Part shown: piece by piece, positions 1 through 8,776 of the stretch
How the letters are laid out: each line of letters opens with the position of its first letter
Position numbering within the stretch: the first letter of the stretch is position 1
Origin: an uncultured Aquincola sp.
Lineage (GTDB): Bacteria; Pseudomonadota; Gammaproteobacteria; Burkholderiales; Burkholderiaceae
Length of the DNA stretch: 13,075 nucleotides
NCBI GenBank assembly: GCA_937883885.1
Contig: CAKZXL010000228.1
Span: 1 to 13,075, forward strand
Direction of reading: 5' to 3'
Program-made: the position numbers and the translations under genes
The notes under the pieces: model-generated
Told to the model about the DNA's origin: nothing
Database searches by the model: none
The model's input: the letters and a program-made list of their open reading frames with translations, nothing else

Positions 1-566
1 AGGGCATCGGCACCGAAGGTCACCGGTTCACCTTCCACGGTGAAGCCACGCACCTTGAGCACGTTGTGCACCGTCAGCCCGTACTTCAGGCAGTGCACGC
101 CGCCGGAGTTCTCGGCCACGTTGCCGCCGATGGTGCAGGCGATCTGGCTGCTGGGGTCGGGCGCGTAGTACAGGCCGTAGGGCGCCGCCGCCTCGCTGAT
201 GGCCAGGTTGCGCACGCCGCACTGCACGAGCGCGGTGCGGGCATACGGGTCTACCTTGAGGATCTTGTTGAACTTGGCCAGCGACAGCGTGACACCCAGC
301 CTGTGCGGCATCGCGCCGCCCGACAGGCCCGTGCCAGCGCCGCGCGCCACCACCGGCACCTGCAGCGCGTGGCAGGTGCGCAGCACGGCGCTCACCTGCT
401 CTTCGGTCTCGGGCAGCACCACCACCAGCGGTTGCTCGCGGTAGGCGGTCAGGCCGTCGCACTCATAGGGCACGGTGTCCTCGCCGCGCCACAGCAGCGC
501 ATGGGGCGGCAGCACGCGCCCCAAGGCCTGCACCACTTCGGCCTGACGGTTGGCTCGGTCGGTCAT
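1..566 (-). CDS. glcD: GlcD-type FAD-linked 2-hydroxyacid oxidase, N-terminal part (runs off left edge)
   Basis: This is the first 188 codons of an FAD-binding (VAO/PCMH-type) oxidase; the gene continues past the left edge. The family oxidises glycolate or D-lactate and passes electrons to the respiratory chain, in glycolate oxidase together with GlcE and GlcF. Visible marks are YECDGLTAYR near residues 34-43, the FAD pyrophosphate loop RGAGTGLSGGA near 75-85, YYAPDPSSQIACTIGGNVAENSGG near 133-156 (two contiguous family blocks), and HCLKYGLTVHN near 158-168. These match E. coli GlcD closely as I recall it. The ATG at 566 has AGGAGA (complement of 572-577) as ribosome site and lies 17 nt after the lldD stop, so it is the third visible gene of the lldP-lldD operon. 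GlcE/GlcF would lie outside the window, so a stand-alone D-lactate dehydrogenase role stays possible. Family is certain; substrate is not. Confidence 0.88.
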   Translation of the reverse strand, partial: MTDRANRQAEVVQALGRVLPPHALLWRGEDTVPYECDGLTAYREQPLVVVLPETEEQVSAVLRTCHALQVPVVARGAGTGLSGGAMPHRLGVTLSLAKFNKILKVDPYARTALVQCGVRNLAISEAAAPYGLYYAPDPSSQIACTIGGNVAENSGGVHCLKYGLTVHNVLKVRGFTVEGEPVTFGADA

Positions 567-583
567 GCGGGTCTCCTGAACAG

Positions 584-1753
584 CTAGGCGAAGTAACGCG
601 AATCGCCCGTGCGCTCCGGCGTCAGCAGGATGCCGGCGTCCACGTTCTGGATGTTGGTGTGGCCGCAGAAGGCCATGGTCACGTCCAGTTCCTTGTGGAT
701 GATCTGCAGCGCGCGGGTGACGCCGGCTTCACCCATCGCACCCAGGCCGTAGACCATCGCGCGGCCGATCATGGTGCCGCGTGCGCCCAGCGCCCAGGCC
801 TTGAGCACGTCCTGCCCGCTGCGGATGCCGCCGTCCATCCACACCTCGGTGCGGTGGCCCACCGCTTCCACGATGGGCGGCAGCGCGGTGATGGACGACG
901 GCGCGCCGTCGAGCTGGCGGCCGCCGTGGTTGCTGACCACGATGGCATCGGCACCCACGTCGGCGGCCAGGCGTGCGTCTTCCACCTCCATGATGCCCTT
1001 GAGGATGAGCTTGCCGCCCCACTGCTGCTTGACCCATTCGATGTCGGCCCACGACAGGCGCGGGTCGAACTGCTCGTTGGTCCAGGAGGCCAGCGAGTTC
1101 ATGTCGCTCACACCCTTCACATGGCCCACCAGGTTGCCGAAGGTGCGGCGCCGCGTGCCCGCCATGCCCAGGCACCAGGCGGGTTTGGTCATCAGGTTGA
1201 GGATGTTGCGCAGCGTGGGCCGCGGCGGTGCGGTCAGGCCGTTCTTCAGGTCCTTGTGGCGCTGACCGATCACCTGAAGGTCGAGCGTGAGCACCAGCGC
1301 GCTGCAGCGGGCCACCTTGCAGCGCTCGATCATGCGGGCCATGGCATCACGGTCGCGCATCATGTACAGCTGGAACCAGAAGGGCTGCTGCGTGGCCGCC
1401 GCGATGTCCTCGATGGAGCAGATGCTCATGGTGGACAGCGTGAAAGGAATGCCGAACTTCAGCGCCGCGCGGGCGGCGTGGATCTCGCCATCCGCATGCT
1501 GCATGCCGGTGAGCCCCACCGGGGCGATGGCCACCGGCATGCGCACCGGCACGCCCACCATGGTGGTGGCGGTGCTGCGGTTTTCCATGTTCACCGCCAC
1601 GCGCTGGCGCAGCTTCAAACGCTGGAAGTCGCTTTCGTTGGCGCGATAGGTGCCCTCGGTCCACGAGCCGGAATCGGCATAGTCGTAGAACATGCGGGGC
1701 ACGCGCTTTTCGGCCAGCACCCGCAGGTCTTCGATGTTGGTGATCACCGGCAT
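584..1753 (-). CDS. lldD: FMN-dependent L-lactate dehydrogenase (alpha-hydroxyacid oxidase family)
   Basis: A 389-residue enzyme that oxidises L-lactate to pyruvate with FMN, usually at the inner face of the membrane with electrons going to quinone. Family catalytic residues are visible: Tyr25 in YDYADSG, Tyr130 in FQLYMM, Asp158 in LTLD, Arg165 in GQRHKD, Lys252 in LILKGI, and the His276/Arg279 pair in SNHGGRQLDG. The FMN phosphate site is DGGIRSG (307-313) with GARGTMIGR (323-331). Length fits the family (about 380-400). The ATG at 1753 has GAGGAGG (within the complement of 1762-1769) upstream. It follows lldP by 22 nt and precedes the GlcD-type gene by 17 nt, so all three are co-transcribed. 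Relatives in this family act on glycolate, mandelate or other 2-hydroxyacids; the lldP neighbour favours lactate. Confidence 0.92.
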   Translation of the reverse strand: MPVITNIEDLRVLAEKRVPRMFYDYADSGSWTEGTYRANESDFQRLKLRQRVAVNMENRSTATTMVGVPVRMPVAIAPVGLTGMQHADGEIHAARAALKFGIPFTLSTMSICSIEDIAAATQQPFWFQLYMMRDRDAMARMIERCKVARCSALVLTLDLQVIGQRHKDLKNGLTAPPRPTLRNILNLMTKPAWCLGMAGTRRRTFGNLVGHVKGVSDMNSLASWTNEQFDPRLSWADIEWVKQQWGGKLILKGIMEVEDARLAADVGADAIVVSNHGGRQLDGAPSSITALPPIVEAVGHRTEVWMDGGIRSGQDVLKAWALGARGTMIGRAMVYGLGAMGEAGVTRALQIIHKELDVTMAFCGHTNIQNVDAGILLTPERTGDSRYFA

Positions 1754-1775
1754 GTGGCAGCTCCTCCTCGGTGGC

Positions 1776-3437
<1,662 letters not shown>

Positions 3438-3492
3438 GGTGTCTCTCCTCGCGTGTTTGTGGGATGTGTAGTGCTGCCCACCCTCACCGGGC

Positions 3493-3532
3493 GGGGTCCG
3501 CGTGTCGCACTGTAGGAATGCGCCCGGACCCC
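3493..3532. repeat. 8-bp inverted repeat in the lldP leader region
   Basis: GGGGTCCG at 3493-3500 is an exact inverted match of CGGACCCC at 3525-3532, with 24 nt between. It lies about 56 nt upstream of the lldP TTG start. It could be a hairpin in the lldP 5' leader or a split operator. The loop is long and the region is GC-rich, so chance is possible. Confidence 0.4.
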
Positions 3533-3552
3533 CGGCTGAAAGTTCTTGGCCG

Positions 3553-3638
3553 CTCACGTGAGACTTTTTCACGGCTCAGTACAAACCCCGAGAGGCGGTG
3601 GCCACCTCAAGACAAACCCGGCTTGTCCTATACAAACC
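3553..3638. promoter_or_regulatory. Candidate operator cluster between lldP and aer
   Basis: ACAAACC occurs three times in the same orientation, at 3581, 3612 and 3632. The spacings of 31 and 20 bp are close to three and two helical turns, so the copies would face the same side of the DNA. The second copy is also half of an inverted repeat, GACAA-N7-TTGTC (3611-3627), and TTGT-N5-ACAA spans 3623-3635. A separate perfect 10-bp palindrome, CTCACGTGAG, lies at 3553-3562. I could not identify a convincing sigma-70 promoter for lldP here. The repeats are seen directly; their role as binding sites for a lactate or flagellar regulator is inference. Confidence 0.3.
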
Positions 3639-3660
3639 GCACGAAAAGTCATTTCTTCGT

Positions 3661-3687
3661 TCAAGTCTCAGACTATGCCGCCGAGAA
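3661..3687 (+). promoter_or_regulatory. Sigma-28 (FliA) type promoter for the first Aer receptor
   Basis: TCAA (3661-3664), 15 nt, then GCCGAGAA (3680-3687). The enterobacterial sigma-28 consensus is TAAA-N15-GCCGATAA, and pseudomonads use a TCAAGT-type -35, which is what is found here (TCAAGT at 3661-3666). Only one base of the -10 octamer differs. Transcription would start near 3694, leaving a short leader with GGAG just before the ATG at 3711. A flagellar-class promoter is expected for a chemoreceptor gene. Confidence 0.7.
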
Positions 3688-3710
3688 CGCACCACGCCCT
3701 CGGAGTACGT

Positions 3711-5261
3711 ATGAGACAAAACCTGCCGGTCACCCAACGAGAGTTCGATTACCCCGACGATGCGACGCTGATGTCGAGCACCGACACGCAGAGCCACATC
3801 ACCTACGCGAACGAAGCCTTCATCCAGGTCAGCGGCTTTGAACGCGAAGACCTGCTGGGCCAGCCGCACAACCTGGTGCGCCACCCCGACATGCCGACCG
3901 AAGCCTTCGCCGACATGTGGGCCACCTTGAAGGAAGGCCAGTCGTGGACCGCGCTGGTGAAGAACCGCCGGCGCGACGGCGACCACTACTGGGTGCGCGC
4001 CAATGCCACGCCAGTGGTGCGCGGCGGTCAGGTGGTGGGCTACATGTCGGTGCGCACCAAGCCCTCGCCCGAGGAGGTGCAGGCGGCCGAGTCCACCTAC
4101 AAGGAGTTTCGCGAAGGCCGTGCCGGCAGCCGGCGCTTCCACCGCGGCCTGATCCTGCACACCGGCCTGATGGCTTGGCGCTCCGTCGGCCAGACCCTGC
4201 CCATCCGCTGGCGGCTGGCGCTGCCGGCGGTGGCCTTGTCGCTCACCGCGCTGCTGGGCGCCTGGGCGCTGGGCCTGCCCGCCACCGGCGTGCTGCAGCT
4301 GGGGGCCTTGCTGAGCGTCGTCACCGGCTTCATGCTGTGGACGCTGCACCACCAGGTGGTGCGGCCCTTGCGCCAGGTGCTCAGGCAGGCGCAGGCCGTG
4401 GCGGCCGGCACCACCGGGCGCAACCTGCACTTCAACCGCATCGACGAGATCGGCATGCTGATGCGGGCGGTCAACCAGTCGGGCCTGAACCTCAAGTCGC
4501 TGGTCGACGACGTGGGCCAGCAGATCGACTGCCTGCGCCAGTCGAGCGACAAGATCGCCGACGGCAACACCGACCTCAGCGCCCGCACCGAGCAGACGGC
4601 CAGCCAGCTGCGCCAGACCGCCGAATCCATGGGCCAGATGACCACCACGGTGCGCAACAACACCGACACCGCCCGCTCGGCCACCAGCCTGGCCAGCGAG
4701 GCCAGCCAGGCGGCCAGCCGCGGCGGCGACGTGGTGGGCCGCGTGGTGGGCACGATGAGCGAGATCAGCACCAGCTCGCGCCGCATCAGCGACATCATCG
4801 GCACCATCGACGGCATCGCCTTCCAGACCAACATCCTGGCGCTCAATGCCGCGGTGGAAGCCGCGCGGGCCGGCGAACAGGGCCGCGGCTTTGCGGTGGT
4901 GGCCAGCGAGGTGCGTGGCCTGGCCCAGCGCTCGGCCGACGCCGCCAAGGAGATCAAGCAGTTGATCCAGGCCAGCGTGGAAAAGGTGGAAGCCGGCACC
5001 GCGCTGGTGGACGACGCCGGCCAGGCGATGACCGACATCGTCAACAAGGTGTCGCAGGTCACCGACCTCATCTCGCACATCAGCGAGGCGTCGAACGAGC
5101 AGATCAACGGCATCGTGCTGGTGAACACGGCCGTCGCCAGCCTGGACGACGCCACCCAGCAGAACGCCGGGCTGGTTCAGGAAAGCGCGCAGTCGGCCGC
5201 TTCGCTGCAGATGCGGGCGCAGCGGCTGGAAGAGGCCATCGACGTGTTCAAGATGAGGTGA
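3711..5261 (+). CDS. aer: Aer-type PAS energy-taxis (aerotaxis) receptor, first copy
   Basis: A 516-residue methyl-accepting chemotaxis family protein that senses redox or energy state through PAS-bound FAD and signals to CheA/CheW. PAS domain is at about 1-120; a short hydrophobic hairpin at about 168-210 anchors it to the inner membrane with almost no periplasmic loop; HAMP is at about 211-265. The signalling tip is near 366-409 ([20 protein letters not shown], then [16 protein letters not shown]). PAS numbering is collinear with E. coli Aer: Asn34, Arg57, His58, Asp60, Phe66 and Asn85, recalled as important for FAD binding or sensing, are all present ([13 protein letters not shown] at 50-62). 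Start chosen at ATG 3711 (MRQNLPVT) because it matches the second copy and has GGAG 5 nt upstream; the frame is open back to 3546. Its 3' end overlaps the convergent lysR gene. Confidence 0.93.
   Translation: MRQNLPVTQREFDYPDDATLMSSTDTQSHITYANEAFIQVSGFEREDLLGQPHNLVRHPDMPTEAFADMWATLKEGQSWTALVKNRRRDGDHYWVRANATPVVRGGQVVGYMSVRTKPSPEEVQAAESTYKEFREGRAGSRRFHRGLILHTGLMAWRSVGQTLPIRWRLALPAVALSLTALLGAWALGLPATGVLQLGALLSVVTGFMLWTLHHQVVRPLRQVLRQAQAVAAGTTGRNLHFNRIDEIGMLMRAVNQSGLNLKSLVDDVGQQIDCLRQSSDKIADGNTDLSARTEQTASQLRQTAESMGQMTTTVRNNTDTARSATSLASEASQAASRGGDVVGRVVGTMSEISTSSRRISDIIGTIDGIAFQTNILALNAAVEAARAGEQGRGFAVVASEVRGLAQRSADAAKEIKQLIQASVEKVEAGTALVDDAGQAMTDIVNKVSQVTDLISHISEASNEQINGIVLVNTAVASLDDATQQNAGLVQESAQSAASLQMRAQRLEEAIDVFKMR
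4818..4858 (+). repeat. 41-bp perfect inverted repeat, left copy (inside aer copy 1)
   Basis: This stretch of the signalling-tip codons is identical to the reverse complement of 11151-11191 in the second Aer gene. It reflects strong conservation of the MCP tip plus similar codon choice, but it also gives a homologous tract in inverted orientation. Confidence 0.85.
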
Positions 5262-6135
5262 GCGCTTCGTTGAGCCAGTCCACGAAGGCGGCGCATTCCC
5301 AGCGCTCCAGCGTGCCGGGCTTCCAGCAGATGAAGTGGTGGTAGGGCGAGGGCACGCTGCGCGGCGACAGCCGAACCAGCCGGCCCGAGTCCACCCAGGC
5401 CATGCCCAGCTTGCTGCGCGACAAGGCCACGCCGAAGCCGGCCACGGCCGCGTCCAGCATCAGGCCCACGTCGTTGAACTGCGAGCCCTCCCGCGGCTCG
5501 GGCAGGTGGATGCCGCAGGCGTCGAACCAGGTGCGCCAGGGCTCCAGCGGGCTGCGGATGAGGCGCGCCCGACCCACCCGCTCGGCGGTGTCGAAGCCGT
5601 CGAAGGGACCGAACTCGTGCAGGTACTCGGGGCTGCACACCGGAAACACCTCGTCGCTGAGCACCCGCTTGCTTTCCAGGCCCGGGTAGGCGCCGTGGCC
5701 GTAGCGCAGCTCCAGGTCGGCGCTTTCGGCAGTGATGTTGAGCAGCGGGATCGACACCTGCAGGATCAGCTCGACGTCGGGGTACGCGTGACGAAACAGC
5801 GCCAGCTTGGGCAGCAGGATCTGCCGCGAGAAGGTGGGCGTGACCGCCAGCCGCAGCTGCGTCATGCGCGGTGAAGGCACCGCCTCGGGCGGCTGGCCCA
5901 GCAGCTTGATGGCCGCGCGCACCTGCCCCAGGTAGGCGCTGCCATCGGCCGTGAGGCTGAAGTCGCCACGCTCGAACAGCTTGAGCCCCAGCTGCGATTC
6001 CAGCTGGCGGATGCGATGGCTGACCGCGCTGGGCGTCACGCTCAATTCGTCGGCGGCCTGGCTCACGCTGCGCAGCCGGGCCAGCGCCTCAAAGCTCAGC
6101 AGGCAGTTGATCGGCGGGATGCGGGCGGTGGCCAT
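5248..6135 (-). CDS. LysR-family transcriptional regulator (GcvA-like)
   Basis: A 295-residue regulator of normal LysR length. The N-terminal winged helix-turn-helix covers about residues 8-66 ([20 protein letters not shown], then [19 protein letters not shown] and LKLFER). The effector-binding domain follows; its details ([37 protein letters not shown]) resemble the GcvA subgroup. Start is the ATG at 6135 ([17 protein letters not shown]), 13 nt after the hydrolase stop. The frame stays open upstream but only as a shadow of the hydrolase gene. No strong ribosome site is seen, so translation may be coupled to the hydrolase gene. Unusually for LysR, it is not divergent from a target but ends a same-strand run of parA-maoC-hydrolase-lysR. 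Its last 14 bp overlap the end of the convergent aer gene. Target and ligand unknown. Confidence 0.9.
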   Translation of the reverse strand: MATARIPPINCLLSFEALARLRSVSQAADELSVTPSAVSHRIRQLESQLGLKLFERGDFSLTADGSAYLGQVRAAIKLLGQPPEAVPSPRMTQLRLAVTPTFSRQILLPKLALFRHAYPDVELILQVSIPLLNITAESADLELRYGHGAYPGLESKRVLSDEVFPVCSPEYLHEFGPFDGFDTAERVGRARLIRSPLEPWRTWFDACGIHLPEPREGSQFNDVGLMLDAAVAGFGVALSRSKLGMAWVDSGRLVRLSPRSVPSPYHHFICWKPGTLERWECAAFVDWLNEALTSS

Positions 6136-6148
6136 GCGTGGCGCTGCG

Positions 6149-7003
6149 TCAGACGCCCTCGTCGATGAAGGCGCGCAGCCGGGCCATCGCCGCTTCGGGC
6201 TGGTCGCGCCAGGTGCCGTGGCCGGCGTCGGCAAGGCCGGTGAACCGTGACCAGCGCAACGGCAAGGCCGCGGCGATGTCCTGTGCATCGGCCAGCGGGC
6301 ACACCGGGTCTTGTTCGCCGGCCAGCACCAGCACCGGGCCCTGCGCATTGGCCAGGCCGGGCAGCAGGTCCATGCCCTGCTGCTCGCCCGCGGCCCAGTG
6401 GAACAGGATCTCGGGCGTGAAATGCGAGCGCGCCTTGGCCTGCGGATCGGCCGGCGGCCGGGTGTTGTACAGCGGCATGCACAGGCGGTCGTACACCGCC
6501 CAGGTGTCGGCGGCGGGCCGGGTCCAGAAGGCCTGCGCCGCCGCGCGCGCGGGCTCGCCGCCCAGCCGCTCGAACATCGCCAGCTTGCGCGCCAGCCCCA
6601 GGTGCGGCGAGGTGCTGGACAGCACGACCCGCAGCGGATGCGCCGGGTGCCGCGCGATGTAGCGCTGGGCCACGAAGCCGCCAAAGGACTGGCCCAGCAC
6701 GATGGGCCGCGCGATGCCCAGCACTTCGCACAGCCGCACGATGTCGTCGGCCAGCAGGTCCAGCGTGCATTCGGCCAGCGGCCGCGGGCTGCTGCGGCCA
6801 TGGCCGCGGTGGTCGTAGTAGACGATCTGCGCCACGTCGGCCAGCTGCGAGAACAGCGGCTTGAAGCTGCTGTGGTCGAAGCCCGGGCCGCCGTGCAGCA
6901 CGATCAAGGTGGGCTTCTCGCGCCAGCCGGCGCCGTCGGGCACCAGGCCCGGACCTTCCACGTCCACGAACAGCCGGACGCCGGGTTCGATGGTGATGTG
7001 CAT
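6149..7003 (-). CDS. Alpha/beta hydrolase, proline iminopeptidase-like
   Basis: A 284-residue alpha/beta-fold hydrolase, probably cytoplasmic (no signal peptide seen). HGGPGFDHSSF at 37-47 supplies the oxyanion-hole motif. GQSFGG at 104-109 is the nucleophile elbow with Ser106, DHRGHGRS lies at 64-71, and Asp232 (GEQDPVCP) and His262 (ADAGHGTW) complete the triad. HGGPG with DHRGHGRS resembles proline iminopeptidases and related esterases or lactonases, but the substrate cannot be read from sequence. I chose the ATG at 7003 (MHITIEPGVRLFVDVEGPG), where family homology starts; the ATG at 7045 would overlap maoC and adds unrelated residues. It lies 10 nt after the maoC stop and 13 nt before lysR, so it is probably in one transcript with both. 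Confidence 0.88.
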   Translation of the reverse strand: MHITIEPGVRLFVDVEGPGLVPDGAGWREKPTLIVLHGGPGFDHSSFKPLFSQLADVAQIVYYDHRGHGRSSPRPLAECTLDLLADDIVRLCEVLGIARPIVLGQSFGGFVAQRYIARHPAHPLRVVLSSTSPHLGLARKLAMFERLGGEPARAAAQAFWTRPAADTWAVYDRLCMPLYNTRPPADPQAKARSHFTPEILFHWAAGEQQGMDLLPGLANAQGPVLVLAGEQDPVCPLADAQDIAAALPLRWSRFTGLADAGHGTWRDQPEAAMARLRAFIDEGV

Positions 7004-7013
7004 GGATGGTGGA

Positions 7014-7462
<449 letters not shown>

Positions 7463-7466
<4 letters not shown>

Positions 7467-8083
7467 GCCCGGGCGATCCATTGCGTCAGCGGCTGCCACT
7501 GCGGCAGGTCGCGGTCCACGCGGCTCGGGGCCACGTCCCACAGCGTCAGGCCATGGGCCGCCAGCTGCACATAGTTCTGCGTGTCGCGCAGCTGGGCCAC
7601 CACCGGCACGCCCAGTTCGTCGAGAAAGTGGCGCAGCTGCTCGGCCGCCAGCGTGTGCTCTCGCACGCGGTTGGCCACGATGCCCACGCGCACCCGGTCG
7701 CTGCGCTTGTGCTGCTGCAACTCCTGGATGAAGGCGTAGGTGGCGTGGATGTCGAACAGGCTGGGCTGCAGCGGCACCAGCACCAGGTCGGCGATCTTCA
7801 TCACCTCGTCCAGCCGCTTGCCGCGTAGGCCGGCCGGCGTGTCCAGCACCACATGGGTGGTGCCCTTGGGCGGCTTGACGATGTTGTCGCGCTGCACTTC
7901 CCAGCCGGTGATGGCGGGCAGCTGCGGCGGGCGCAGGCTCAGCCAGTGGCGGGACGACTGCTGGCGATCCACGTCGCCCAGCATCACCGCATGGCCCTGG
8001 CGGGCCATCCAGCCGGCCGTGTTGGTGGCCACGGTGCTCTTGCCGGCACCACCCTTGGGATTTGCGACTACGACCACCGGCAT
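7463..8083 (-). CDS. Orphan ParA-family (MinD/Soj-like) P-loop ATPase
   Basis: A 206-residue deviant-Walker-A ATPase. PKGGAGKST (9-17) carries the signature lysine Lys10 and the P-loop lysine Lys15. GDVDRQQSS at 36-44 is the Walker A' region, with Arg where ParA proteins usually have Pro (DxDPQ). VVLDTPAG at 78-85 is the Walker B region with Asp81. The length is that of short ParA proteins without an N-terminal DNA-binding domain. Such ATPases position plasmids, chromosomes, carboxysomes or chemoreceptor arrays (ParC/PpfA). No parB, parS or cargo gene lies next to it. ATG at 8083 with AAGGAG (complement of 8090-8095) at good distance. First gene of the parA-maoC-hydrolase-lysR run, overlapping maoC by 4 nt. 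The role is not predictable from this window. Confidence 0.88.
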
Positions 8084-8142
8084 CCGAAGCTCCTTGTCTC
8101 GAAAGGTTATGGTAGCGAAGACTCCACGCTTGCCGACCCATC
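8084..8142. promoter_or_regulatory. Divergent intergenic region between parA and kefF
   Basis: These 59 nt must hold the 5' ends of two divergent transcripts, parA leftwards and kefF rightwards. The parA ribosome site (8090-8095) is clear. I found no -35/-10 pair with proper spacing on either strand, and no ribosome site for kefF. The placement is positional inference only. Confidence 0.35.
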
Positions 8143-8763
8143 TTGGCCCCCACCCTCGTCCTGCTCGCCCACCCGCACCTGGAGCACTCGCGCGTGCACC
8201 GCAGCCTGCTGCAGTCCCTGCAACAGGCCGGCCTGCCCGAGCTGGAAGTGCGCGACCTCTACGCGCTCTACCCCGACTACCTGATCGACGTGCCGGCCGA
8301 GCAGGCGGCGCTGGCGCGGGCGCGGCTGGTGGTGTGGCAGCACCCGCTGCACTGGTACGGCATGCCGGCGCTGATGAAGCTGTGGGTGGACGAGGTGCTG
8401 TCCTTCGGCTGGGCCTACGGCCCGGGCGGCGACCACCTGCGCGGCAAGGACCTGTGGCTGGTCACCTCCACCGGCGGCAGCGTGCATGCGTACAGCGAGG
8501 CCGGCTACAACCGCCACCCTTTCGATCACTTCATGCCGCCTTATGCGCAAACGGCCGACCTGTGCGGCATGCGCTTTCTGCCGCCCAAGGTGCTGCATGG
8601 CGCCCAGCGGGCCACCGCCGAAGAGTTGCAGGCCTTCACGCAGGCCTACCTGACCAAGCTGCGCCGCTGGCCCGACTGGACGCTGCACCTGCCGCTGCCC
8701 GAAGAATTCATCCTGCCCGTCTCGGGCAGCGACCGGCCGCCCGCTGCGGCGGCGGCGGAATAA
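8143..8763 (+). CDS. kefF: KefF-like NAD(P)H oxidoreductase, ancillary subunit of the Kef K+/H+ antiporter
   Basis: A 206-residue flavodoxin-fold quinone-reductase family protein. In E. coli KefF binds FMN, has quinone reductase activity and is needed for full KefC activity at the inner membrane. Shared blocks are LLAHPHLEHSRVHRSLL (7-23), RDLYALYPDYLID (37-49), VWQHPLHWYGMPALMKLWVD (64-83) and FGWAYGPGG (88-96), followed by VTSTGG. Start: a TTG at 8143 is the only sensible initiator. The frame is closed by a TAG at 8113-8115 and holds no ATG or GTG start before the conserved LVLLAHP. No good ribosome site precedes it, so expression may be weak. The C-terminal tail is rich in Pro and Ala and longer than in E. 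coli KefF. It lies 13 nt before kefC, the same order as in E. coli. Confidence 0.9.
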   Translation: MAPTLVLLAHPHLEHSRVHRSLLQSLQQAGLPELEVRDLYALYPDYLIDVPAEQAALARARLVVWQHPLHWYGMPALMKLWVDEVLSFGWAYGPGGDHLRGKDLWLVTSTGGSVHAYSEAGYNRHPFDHFMPPYAQTADLCGMRFLPPKVLHGAQRATAEELQAFTQAYLTKLRRWPDWTLHLPLPEEFILPVSGSDRPPAAAAAE

Positions 8764-8776
8764 GCAGGGGCCGGGC

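Noticed and set aside
3438..3572. Extension of lldP by 45 codons to an upstream ATG
   Set aside because: The added segment is hydrophilic and lacks family similarity; TTG at 3437 has a good ribosome site and matches the E. coli N terminus.
3546..3710. Extension of aer copy 1 by 55 codons to an upstream ATG
   Set aside because: The extra residues have no match in the second copy or in E. coli Aer, and the sigma-28 -10 box would lie inside the coding region.
3576..5078. 500-codon minus-strand frame opposite aer copy 1
   Set aside because: Shadow of the receptor gene; composition of His, Gly, Ala and Val runs with no recognisable domain.
8094..8113. TTGTCT and TATGGT as a sigma-70 promoter for kefF
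   Set aside because: Only 8 nt separate the two hexamers, far from the usual 16-18.
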